Shown: positions 1-5,503, counted from the stretch's first letter. The stretch is 5,637 bases of DNA from Pseudomonadota bacterium (GCA_018262135.1 JAGTSD010000185.1:1-5637), one strand, 5' to 3'. Numbers and translations: made by a program. The notes: generated by a model not told the origin, from the sequence alone.

Positions 1-66
1 GTCGTGACCGGTGGGGGACTGGGAGCAGCGGCGGTCGTGACCGGTGGGGGACTGGGAGCGGCCCGG
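1..66 (-). repeat. Two tandem copies of a 33-bp coding repeat
   Basis: Copies lie at 1-33 and 34-66. The first 26 bases of each are identical (beginning GTCGTGACCGG on the plus strand), and the last few differ. The period of 33 keeps the frame and encodes an 11-residue Pro/Thr/Ala-rich unit in the tail of the membrane protein. More copies may lie beyond the window edge. Repeats of this kind usually form extended linkers and can vary in number by slippage; that is inference. Confidence 0.8.
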
Positions 67-542
67 ACGGTGGAGGTGGGCGTGGCAGGTGGCGCTGTTG
101 CCGTGGTCGGCCGGGGGGCGTGGCTTTCGTCCATCATGACCAGGAGTTGCGACGGATCCCGCAGGAATGGGATTTTCCAGAGAAAGTAGAGACCGATCAG
201 GCAGATAACCGTCACGGCACAGAGGTAGAGCACGAAATGTTTCAGCCACCCGAGCCAGTCAAAACCGTCCGGCGCGTCATCCGGTTCGGGTTCCTGGGCA
301 GCGCGGCGATCTGGCGGCGGTGGGACAGGGGAGTAGGCCAAACGATTCTTGATGGTCTCAAAGTGCGCTTTCAGGGTACCGCCGAGAGAGCGGGCGAAAC
401 GTGTGAGCCACTCGGGCAAACTGAAACCCTCCCGATTAAGCCGCCCGCGCGAGTCAAAACGGTTCAGGGCATTGTTCGGCGGGGGTTTGTGGAGAGTCTG
501 GTTATCCGAGGGCGGGCCGGGAATGCGGGTTGCCTGTGTCAT
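1..542 (-). CDS. Unrecognised single-pass membrane protein with proline/threonine-rich tail, 3' end cut off by the window
   Basis: I do not recognise this protein. The minus-strand frame is open from an ATG at 542-540 to the window edge (180 codons and still open). An in-frame stop at 563-561 makes this the first possible ATG; upstream is only a weak AGAGA about 9 bases away. Residues 1-100 are polar, with a proline-rich stretch near 73-77 and an acidic patch near 84-92. One hydrophobic segment at about 102-124 (HFVLYLCAVTVICLIGLYFL) looks like a transmembrane helix. After it comes a low-complexity Pro/Thr/Ala-rich tail (from about 142) that includes two 11-residue repeats with the core APSPPPVTT. 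I infer a cytoplasmic N-terminus, one inner-membrane anchor and a periplasmic linker leading to a domain beyond the window. It lies 268 bp downstream of the cardiolipin synthase on the same strand, so it is probably a separate unit. The uninterrupted frame and clear helix make it likely real; its function is unknown. Confidence 0.65.
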   Translation of the reverse strand, partial: MTQATRIPGPPSDNQTLHKPPPNNALNRFDSRGRLNREGFSLPEWLTRFARSLGGTLKAHFETIKNRLAYSPVPPPPDRRAAQEPEPDDAPDGFDWLGWLKHFVLYLCAVTVICLIGLYFLWKIPFLRDPSQLLVMMDESHAPRPTTATAPPATPTSTVRAAPSPPPVTTAAAPSPPPVT

Positions 543-810
543 CGCGGCGGTCTCTGCGAATCATGGGAAATTGCGCCAATGACGGATTTCATCTCTGTTC
601 CTGTCGGGATTCATCTGTCTGGCCCTTGTGCGCGTGTTGTCGCTATGCCGGTAACCGACCCATGCGCCGAGAGTATCAACGAGGTTAAGCTAAAAGTCCG
701 GCGGGAATGCAACCATGATAAACGGGACGCTACCCTGCGCCAAGTTGGCTTCTCACCGCTGGACAGGTTTAGCCCACGATGTGAGGTTCCCATCAGCGGG
801 GCGGTTCCGG
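543..810. other. Intergenic stretch of 268 bp with no supported feature
   Basis: This lies between the stop of the cardiolipin synthase gene and the start of the membrane protein gene, both on the minus strand. I looked for a GC-rich hairpin followed by a T-run after the cardiolipin synthase stop and found none. No minus-strand promoter with two good hexamers stands out. A 60-codon minus-strand frame (793-611) has no recognisable protein character and no good ribosome binding site, so I do not call it. Confidence 0.6.
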
Positions 811-2184
811 TTACAACAGCGGCGACAGCAGGCGGGCGGTGGCTTCGCCCAATCGCTGACCCAGGGTGGCGCGGCGACCTGGCTTCACGTAGCGACGGGC
901 CAGGCGCAGGTCGGCCGCGAAGCTGTCAGCCAGGCGTGTTGCCAGTCCGGCATCGTAAATCACCGCCATTGCCTCGAAATTCAGCGCCAGGCTCCGATTA
1001 TCGAAATTGGCGCTGCCCACCGCCGCGATCCGTTCGTCCGCCACCAGCAGCTTGGCGTGCAGCATCGGCGGACCATATTCGTAAATCACCACGCCAGCGC
1101 TGATCAGTTCGTCGTAATAGCTGCGCGCGGCAGCGCTGACCAGTCGCGAGTCGCTGCGCCTGGGCGCCAGTATGCTGACCTCCACCCCCCGCAGGGCGGC
1201 ATTGATCAGCGCAACGTTCAGCGCTTCGGTCGGGACGAAATAGGGCGGGCGGTTGTTGTCGGGGCCGGATTCGACGATTTGCAGCCAGGGTCCGGCCGGA
1301 GGATCGGGAAACCGCGGGAAAAATTCCGGCTCGAAGGGCGCGCGATCGGTGGCGAAGTACCAGTCTTCCAGGAAAATGAATTGCAGCCGGTGAACCGGGG
1401 TGCCCTCGATGCGCAGATGCGTGTCGCGCCAGGCGTTCGGACCGCGGTGGATGACGCTGTGATCCTCGCTGATATTGATGCCGCCGGTAAAGCCGACCTG
1501 GCCATCGCAAACCACGATCTTGCGGTGGGCGCGGAAATTGACCTGGTTGGGCCGCAGCCGGCGCAGGCTGATGGGGTTGAACCAGGCCATCTCGCCGCCG
1601 GCGTCCCGCAACGGTTGCAGAAAGCGGTCGGGGGTGCGGTCGGAGCCGATGGGGTCCAGCAGCAGCCGGACCTGAACCCCGGCGCGGGCTTTTTCGACCA
1701 GGAGATCGCGCAACCGGGTTCCCACCCGGTCGGGTTGCCACATGTAGTATTCCAGATGTGCATGATGAGTGGCGGCGGTAATGGTGGTTTCGATCGCCTG
1801 GAAGCACGCATCGCCGCTATCCAGCACGGTGACGCCAGTGGCCGGTACCGACGCGCCCTGGCCGAGCCGTTCCAGCAACCGCGCCAGTTGCCGTTCCAGA
1901 CCGGCGTCTGGAAAACCGGGAGGGATGGAACCGGGAGGCAGATGGTCGGTGGACTGGATCAGGCGGGCCCGGGCGCGGCTGTAACGCCGCCGCCGCCGGC
2001 GCAACCGGCGCGGCCCGAACAGCAGGTACACCAGGAACCCAAAGTAGGGCATGAACAGCAGCGCCAGCAGCCAGGCCAGCGTGGCCGTCGGCGAGCGGCG
2101 CTCCAGAACCAGCCCAACCCCGACCAGGGCGATCCACAGCAGCCAGGCCAGCGACAGCAGGGCGGTCAGGTGTTCGGCGACCAA
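811..2184 (-). CDS. cls: Cardiolipin synthase, phospholipase D superfamily (two HKD motifs)
   Basis: The 457-residue product matches the bacterial cardiolipin synthase plan and is close to E. coli ClsA in length (486). These inner-membrane enzymes join two phosphatidylglycerols into cardiolipin and glycerol. Two N-terminal membrane segments (about 5-27 and 35-57) are followed by an arginine-rich stretch (59-76) suited to the cytoplasmic membrane face. The first HKD motif has H220, K222 and D227, followed by GGIN at 234-237. The second has H376, K378 and D383, followed by GSANFDNRS at 390-398. The family signature HLEYYMW is at 143-149. Both catalytic motifs are intact, so the enzyme should be active. 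The start is TTG at 2184-2182; no ATG lies nearby in frame and no strong ribosome binding site is visible, so the exact start is less certain. The gene begins 14 bp after the PIN-PhoH stop, suggesting co-transcription and translational coupling. Which Cls subtype (A, B or C) it is cannot be settled by eye; the two membrane segments favour the ClsA type. Confidence 0.93.
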   Translation of the reverse strand: MVAEHLTALLSLAWLLWIALVGVGLVLERRSPTATLAWLLALLFMPYFGFLVYLLFGPRRLRRRRRRYSRARARLIQSTDHLPPGSIPPGFPDAGLERQLARLLERLGQGASVPATGVTVLDSGDACFQAIETTITAATHHAHLEYYMWQPDRVGTRLRDLLVEKARAGVQVRLLLDPIGSDRTPDRFLQPLRDAGGEMAWFNPISLRRLRPNQVNFRAHRKIVVCDGQVGFTGGINISEDHSVIHRGPNAWRDTHLRIEGTPVHRLQFIFLEDWYFATDRAPFEPEFFPRFPDPPAGPWLQIVESGPDNNRPPYFVPTEALNVALINAALRGVEVSILAPRRSDSRLVSAAARSYYDELISAGVVIYEYGPPMLHAKLLVADERIAAVGSANFDNRSLALNFEAMAVIYDAGLATRLADSFAADLRLARRYVKPGRRATLGQRLGEATARLLSPLL

Positions 2185-2198
2185 GACCCAAAAGCCGC

Positions 2199-3638
2199 TT
2201 AAAGCTGCTCGGAGGCAAATTCGGCCAGCCGCGAGCGCTCGCCGCGCCGCAGGGTAACGTGGCCACCGTGCGGCCAGTCCTTGAAACGATCCACGACATA
2301 GGTCAGGCCGGAGGTGGTTTCGGACAGATAGGGCGTATCAATCTGGGCGATGTTGCCCAGACAGATCACCTTGGAGCCGGGACCGGCGCGGGTGATCAGG
2401 GTTTTCATCTGCTTGGCGGTCAGGTTCTGCGCCTCATCAATGATTAGATACTTGTTCTGAAAGGTGCGCCCGCGCATGAAATTGAGCGAACGGATCTTGA
2501 TCTTGCTGCTGAGCAGGTCAGCGGTGGCGGCGCGGCCCCATTCGCCGCCTTCTTTGGGGGCCAGCACTTCCAGATTGTCCATCAGCGCGCCCATCCAAGG
2601 TGTCATCTTCTCCTCCTCGGTGCCGGGCAGGAAGCCGATATCCTCGCCGACCGGCACCGTAACGCGAGTCATGATGATTTCCCGATACCGCTTGGCGTCC
2701 AGAGTTTGAGCCAGGCCAGCCGCCAGGGCCAGCAGGGTTTTACCCGTGCCAGCGGCGCCGAGCAGGGAAACAAAGTCAATGTCCGGGTCCAGCAGCAGGT
2801 TGAGAGCGAAATTCTGTTCGCGGTTGCGGGCGGTGATGCCCCAGACCGCATGATTGGGGGCGGTGTGATCCTTGAGAATTTCGAGGATCGCCTCACCGTC
2901 GCCCAATTGGCGAACGATGAAAGCCGCCTGGTCATCGGCCGGGAACAGCCCCTGGTTCGGATGCCAGTTCGCCACGTCCGGGCCGCGGACCCGGTAAAAG
3001 GTGCGACTGCTCTCCTTCCAGGAATCCAGCGCCTTGCCGTGGCTGTCCCAGAAATCCGCAGGCAAATCCCGGGTTCCGCCGTACAGCAGGTTGACGTCGT
3101 CGAGGGTCTGATCGTTGTAGTAGTCCTCGGCGTGAATGCCCAGGATGGCGGCCTTGATCCGCAGGTTGATGTCCTTGGAGACCAGAGTGACCTGACGGCG
3201 CGGGTGGTCCTGCTGCAAGGTCAGAGCCATGCTCAGGATGTCGTTGTCGGGCGTGTTGCCGGGCAGGCTGGCGGGTGGAGTGATGCGGTTGGGGCGGACC
3301 TGAAAGAACAGGCTTCCACGGGTCGGCTCGCCGGGTGGAACGAGCGGGCCGGGCAGGGGCAGGCCCCGATCAATTTCTTCCTTGCTGGCCCCCGCGATGA
3401 GGTCGTCGAGAAACCGGCTGACTTGGCGGACGTTGCGGGCCACTTCGGAAACGCCCTTCTTGGCGCGATCCAGTTCCTCCAGCACCATCATCGGCAGATG
3501 GATGTCGTGTTCCTGGAAGCGGAACAGCGCGGTCGGGTCGTGCATCAACACGTTGGTGTCGAGCACGAACAACCGGCGGTCGGGTGTGGGAGGCAGGGAA
3601 CTTTCGGCGAGAGATAGAGAGTCAGGGTGATGGGTCAT
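2199..3638 (-). CDS. PIN-PhoH fusion protein (PhoH2/YlaK type), predicted RNA helicase-ribonuclease
   Basis: This 479-residue protein joins an N-terminal PIN nuclease domain to a C-terminal PhoH P-loop ATPase. In the PIN half, the acidic metal-binding residues appear as D27 (VLDTNVLMHD), E54/E55 (VLEELD), D131/D133 (PDNDILS) and D156 (VSKDINLR). In the PhoH half, Walker A is GAAGTGKT at 294-301, Walker B is YLIIDEAQN at 397-405, and GNIAQIDTPYLSE at 428-440 is the characteristic motif of this subfamily. Characterised relatives (mycobacterial PhoH2) unwind and cut RNA; the cellular role in gammaproteobacteria is unclear. All catalytic motifs look intact. It differs from the shorter PhoH/YbeZ proteins, which lack the PIN domain. 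The ATG at 3638-3636 leaves about 20 residues before the PIN domain, but no clear Shine-Dalgarno sequence precedes it. The stop is TAA at 2201-2199, and cls follows 14 bp later, so the two probably form an operon. Confidence 0.93.
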   Translation of the reverse strand: MTHHPDSLSLAESSLPPTPDRRLFVLDTNVLMHDPTALFRFQEHDIHLPMMVLEELDRAKKGVSEVARNVRQVSRFLDDLIAGASKEEIDRGLPLPGPLVPPGEPTRGSLFFQVRPNRITPPASLPGNTPDNDILSMALTLQQDHPRRQVTLVSKDINLRIKAAILGIHAEDYYNDQTLDDVNLLYGGTRDLPADFWDSHGKALDSWKESSRTFYRVRGPDVANWHPNQGLFPADDQAAFIVRQLGDGEAILEILKDHTAPNHAVWGITARNREQNFALNLLLDPDIDFVSLLGAAGTGKTLLALAAGLAQTLDAKRYREIIMTRVTVPVGEDIGFLPGTEEEKMTPWMGALMDNLEVLAPKEGGEWGRAATADLLSSKIKIRSLNFMRGRTFQNKYLIIDEAQNLTAKQMKTLITRAGPGSKVICLGNIAQIDTPYLSETTSGLTYVVDRFKDWPHGGHVTLRRGERSRLAEFASEQL

Positions 3639-3708
3639 TTTCTATCGTTGGGTTTGCTGGAACTGGGTTCCTGACGCCGTCCGGGTCGCTCGCGGGCGGC
3701 AATGAATT

Positions 3709-3916
3709 TCCTCCTGTAAATTTTCCTGTGATCGCAGCTAGGCAACGGGGGGTTGAGCGTCGACGTCATCCTCATGTCTGAACCACGGATTGCCACAGAT
3801 AACACGGATAGCACGGGTTTTTCCGTGTAATCCGGTAATCCGTTTAATCCGTGATTCAGACCAAGCAGTGTCTTGCTCGTCTCTGAGTTTCGGCCACAGG
3901 AAAATTTACAGGAGGA
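3709..3916. repeat. Perfect 22-bp inverted repeat flanking a 164-bp core (MITE-like unit)
   Basis: The left arm at 3709-3730 begins TCCTCCTGTA and the right arm at 3895-3916 ends TACAGGAGGA. They are exact reverse complements over 22 bases, and allowing two mismatches extends the match to 26 (3709-3734 with 3891-3916). The core holds the 84-bp hairpin repeat at 3777-3860. There is no transposase frame. Flanking target-site duplications are not obvious. The unit could be a non-autonomous mobile element, or two inward-facing copies of a dispersed short repeat around another one. Sequences of the style CAGGA..TTTACAGGA are familiar to me as dispersed intergenic repeats, but I cannot confirm that for this genome. 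Confidence 0.7.
3777..3860. repeat. 84-bp intergenic hairpin repeat with CACGGATT/AATCCGTG arms
   Basis: The unit starts TCTGAACCACGGATT and ends AATCCGTGATTCAGA; these 15-base arms are reverse complements with one mismatch. Inside, an inner stem CACGG/CCGTG surrounds a T-rich loop. ACGGAT-type words recur every 9-10 bases on the left and ATCCG-type words every 8-9 bases on the right (TAATCCGG, TAATCCGT, TAATCCGTG), so nearly the whole length can fold into one long imperfect hairpin. It encodes nothing. Similar sequences are common as dispersed intergenic repeats in many proteobacteria (general recollection, not a search). Placed just after the permease gene, it could slow transcription or protect the mRNA 3' end, but it lacks the U-run of an intrinsic terminator. 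Confidence 0.75.
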
Positions 3917-3945
3917 TGAATTTTGCGCAAAATCTTCAGCGCCCG

Positions 3946-5010
3946 CTATTGCGCCGTTACCACCGAAGGCCGCGGCCACGCCTTGAGAATGGACTGCACC
4001 ACGGTCGCCAGCGGTATGGCGAAGAACACCCCCCAGAATCCCCACAGCCCGCCGAAGACCAGCACCGCCGTGATGATGGCGATAGGGTGCAGGTCCACCA
4101 CCTCGGAAAACAGCAATGGCACCAGCACATTGCCATCCAGTCCCTGGATGATCAGATAGACGCCGAGCAGCCACAGAAACTCCGAACTCCAGCCCCACTG
4201 AAAGAACGCGACCAGCGCCACCGGCACCGTCACCACCACCGCCCCGATATAGGGCACGATGACCGACAGCCCCACCATCAGAGCCAGCAGCATGGCGAAT
4301 TGCAGGCCCATGTAGGCGAACGCCATATAGGTCGCCACCCAGACCACCAGTATTTCCAGAAACTTGCCGCGCACGTAATTACCCATCTGCCGGTCTACCT
4401 CGCGCCAGACCTGCTGGGCCAGGGTGTGGTCGCGCGGCATAAAGCCGTGTAGCCAGCCCACGATCAAGTCCTTGTCCTTCAGGAAGAAAAATACCAGCAA
4501 CGGCACCAGCACCAGATAGATGGCGATGGTGATGAAGCCCATGCCGGCCGCCAGCGACCAGGACAGCGCCTTTTGGCCCCAGGTGGCGATTTCGGCCTTC
4601 AGCGCATTGATGACTTCGAGAATCTGCGCTTCGGTGATGAATTCCGGGTACAGGGCGGGCAGGCTTAGCAACAGGTTCTGGCCCTGGACGATCATGTTGG
4701 GGAACTGTTGCACGAGTTGCGTTAATTGCCGCGAGACCATCGGCAGTAAACCCAGCAGCAGGAACAGCACGAAGGCGATGAACAGTACAAATACTACGCC
4801 GACCGCCAGCAGGCGCGGCGTGTGCGCCCGGCGTTGAGCCAGTTGTACAACGCCTTCCAGCAGATAGGCGATGACCAGGCTGGCCAGAACCGGCGCCAGA
4901 TCCCGCCCCATGACCAGGATCACGCTGGCGACCAGAACCAGCACGACGGTCAGAATGACCGCTTGGGGATCGTTAAACAATCGTTGAAACCAGTCGCTGA
5001 CGATTTTCAT
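3946..5010 (-). CDS. perM: AI-2E family transporter (PerM-type permease)
   Basis: The 354-residue product is an integral inner-membrane protein of the AI-2E exporter/PerM family; E. coli PerM has 353 residues. The family includes autoinducer-2 exporters and Na+/H+ antiporter relatives, so the substrate here is unknown. Hydrophobic segments lie at about 16-34, 38-57, 67-89, 152-177, 218-237, 240-270, 275-290 and 307-337, with the usual polar stretch (about 92-148) between the third and fourth. Family-like motifs are FFFLKDKDLI at 174-183, QGLDGNVLVPLLF at 289-301 and the glycine-rich C-terminal helix region at 320-336. I chose the ATG at 5010-5008 because AAGG lies 6 bases upstream and MKIVSDWFQRLFNDPQAV lines up with the start of PerM proteins. 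The frame stays open to an ATG at 5208, but that would add 66 residues unlike the family and overlap the putative prkA enhancer. The stop is TAG at 3948-3946. It is transcribed divergently from prkA. Confidence 0.9.
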   Translation of the reverse strand: MKIVSDWFQRLFNDPQAVILTVVLVLVASVILVMGRDLAPVLASLVIAYLLEGVVQLAQRRAHTPRLLAVGVVFVLFIAFVLFLLLGLLPMVSRQLTQLVQQFPNMIVQGQNLLLSLPALYPEFITEAQILEVINALKAEIATWGQKALSWSLAAGMGFITIAIYLVLVPLLVFFFLKDKDLIVGWLHGFMPRDHTLAQQVWREVDRQMGNYVRGKFLEILVVWVATYMAFAYMGLQFAMLLALMVGLSVIVPYIGAVVVTVPVALVAFFQWGWSSEFLWLLGVYLIIQGLDGNVLVPLLFSEVVDLHPIAIITAVLVFGGLWGFWGVFFAIPLATVVQSILKAWPRPSVVTAQ

Positions 5011-5045
5011 GCTTGGCCTTGGCGCTTGTTCAGTTGCGCGCCTGC

Positions 5046-5075
5046 ATGTTAGCAACAAAACCGCTGCTATCCCAA
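5046..5075 (-). promoter_or_regulatory. Possible sigma-70 promoter for the permease gene
   Basis: Reading the minus strand, a -35-like TTGGGA (5075-5070) and a -10-like TAACAT (5051-5046) are separated by 18 bases. Each matches the consensus at four of six positions. A TG one base before the -10 (TGCTAACAT) gives an extended -10. Transcription would begin near 5039, leaving a leader of about 28 bases before the ATG at 5010. This rests on sequence resemblance alone. Confidence 0.35.
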
Positions 5076-5165
5076 CCGCCACCAGGGTTTGAACCGCCGC
5101 CACTGGCCGTGGTCTATCAACGCTGGCAACCGATTTCCACCGCGCTACGCTCACTCCGAGTGCAT

Positions 5166-5182
5166 TGCACCAGAGCGGTGCG
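5166..5182 (+). promoter_or_regulatory. Putative NtrC-binding enhancer dyad
   Basis: TGCACCAGAGCGGTGCG matches the enterobacterial NtrC consensus TGCACCA-N3-TGGTGCA at 12 of the 14 specified bases, with the exact GCACC-N5-GGTGC spacing. It sits about 180 bp upstream of the candidate sigma-54 promoter of prkA, within the distance over which NtrC can act by looping, though further than the usual 100-150 bp. In E. coli, yeaG (prkA) belongs to the NtrC regulon, which supports the reading. Only one strong site is evident; NtrC enhancers are often paired, so a weaker second site may be hidden in the neighbouring palindromes at 5151-5170. Confidence 0.55.
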
Positions 5183-5276
5183 AGTGACTGCCCTTTAATC
5201 CCGAACATAGCCTGAATCCATCGGCTGATCGCGGGTCTAAAGCAACAAGATACCGTCAGATCCGCCCATCAATCCG

Positions 5277-5289
5277 CAAAGGATTGATT
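5277..5289 (-). promoter_or_regulatory. Putative IHF-binding site
   Basis: On the minus strand AATCAATCCTTTG matches the IHF core WATCAA-N4-TTR at every specified position. The A/T-rich tract that strengthens IHF sites lies on the expected side, at about 5290-5310. It falls between the NtrC dyad and the sigma-54 element, where IHF bends DNA in promoters such as glnHp2. The core is degenerate enough to occur by chance, so the position matters more than the match. Confidence 0.45.
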
Positions 5290-5346
5290 TCAGCTTATTT
5301 ATTAAATTTTGCGCTATATCCCGGCCTCTGCCGCCCCAAACCCGGA

Positions 5347-5363
5347 CTGGTCCATTAATTGCT
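5347..5363 (+). promoter_or_regulatory. Putative sigma-54 (RpoN) promoter for prkA
   Basis: CTGGTCCATTAATTGCT matches the consensus YTGGCACGRNNNTTGCW at 10 of 13 specified positions. It includes the near-invariant GG (5349-5350) and GC (5361-5362) separated by exactly 10 bases. Transcription would start near 5374, giving a leader of about 130 bases before the ATG at 5504. The mismatches are confined to the less conserved CACG part. Confidence 0.5.
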
Positions 5364-5461
5364 TAATTCTTCCCCAAAACGTCCGCTGACCTGCGGAGCG
5401 ACCAGGATGGCGCACGGATTGACGGAAAATTCGCCAGGGTTTGCCCTGCCCGGTTTGCCCC

Positions 5462-5481
5462 CGGAAGCCGCCGCGCTTCCG
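5462..5481 (+). other. Hairpin in the prkA leader, just before the ribosome binding site
   Basis: CGGAAGC (5462-5468) and GCTTCCG (5475-5481) form a perfect 7-bp stem around the 6-base loop CGCCGC. The stem ends 7 bases before the Shine-Dalgarno sequence, so it would stand in the mRNA leader without hiding the ribosome site. A second small stem, CAGGG/CCCTG around TTTG (5435-5448), lies just upstream. No T-run follows, so neither is an intrinsic terminator. Influence on translation or mRNA stability is possible but not shown. Confidence 0.45.
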
Positions 5482-5488
5482 TGACTAC

Positions 5489-5495
5489 AGAGAGG
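5489..5495 (+). promoter_or_regulatory. Ribosome binding site that decides the prkA start
   Basis: AGAGAGG ends 8 bases before the ATG at 5504 but only 2 bases before the in-frame ATG at 5498. Normal spacing favours the 5504 start, which also matches the N-terminus of E. coli PrkA. Confidence 0.7.
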
Positions 5496-5503
5496 TTATG
5501 ACC

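Larger units (their letters stand above)
3639..3945. other. Intergenic spacer of 307 bp made largely of repeats
   Basis: This lies between the permease stop (3946) and the PIN-PhoH start (3638), both minus strand. About two thirds of it is the inverted-repeat unit described separately (3709-3916). The rest, nearest the PIN-PhoH start, should hold that gene's leader and promoter. The best hexamer pair I could find there on the minus strand (TTGCCT, then AATTTA after 17 bases) is too weak to call. Confidence 0.6.

Noticed and set aside
120..1103. Plus-strand open frame (327 codons) spanning the left gene, the spacer and the end of cls
   Set aside because: It crosses two minus-strand coding regions and an intergenic gap, and its protein is Arg/Pro-rich without recognisable features.
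715..2202. Long plus-strand open frame (495 codons) opposite cardiolipin synthase
   Set aside because: The minus-strand frame has both HKD motifs and membrane segments. The plus-strand translation is Gln/Gly/Ala/Arg-rich with no family character, as expected antisense to a GC-rich gene.
2706..3617. Plus-strand open frame (303 codons) opposite the PIN-PhoH gene
   Set aside because: It is antisense to a gene with intact PIN, Walker A and Walker B motifs; the translation shows no domain and no ribosome binding site that I can see.
3777..3860. Reading the hairpin repeat as an intrinsic terminator for the permease gene
   Set aside because: On the minus strand the stem is not followed by a run of T, and its loop rather than its tail carries the A/T-rich tract.
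3777..3860. Reading the repeated ACGGAT/ATCCGT words as a CRISPR array
   Set aside because: The words are only 6-8 bases long with 1-4 bases between them, so there is no room for spacers, and the two halves run in opposite orientations.
3790..4452. Plus-strand frame (220 codons) that includes an AGGAGG directly followed by ATG at 3917
   Set aside because: The AGGAGG abuts the ATG with no spacing and belongs to the repeat arm; the frame then runs antisense through the permease gene with a His/Gln/Arg-rich product.
5011..5208. 66-codon N-terminal extension of the permease from an ATG at 5208
   Set aside because: The added residues have no counterpart in PerM proteins, the ATG at 5010 has a better ribosome binding site and gives the family length, and the extension would cover the putative NtrC site.
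5408..5424. Second sigma-54-like sequence (ATGGCGCACGGATTGAC) upstream of prkA
   Set aside because: It has TGGC and TTG at the right spacing but lacks the nearly invariant C of the -12 GC, matching 8 of 13 positions against 10 for the element at 5347-5363.
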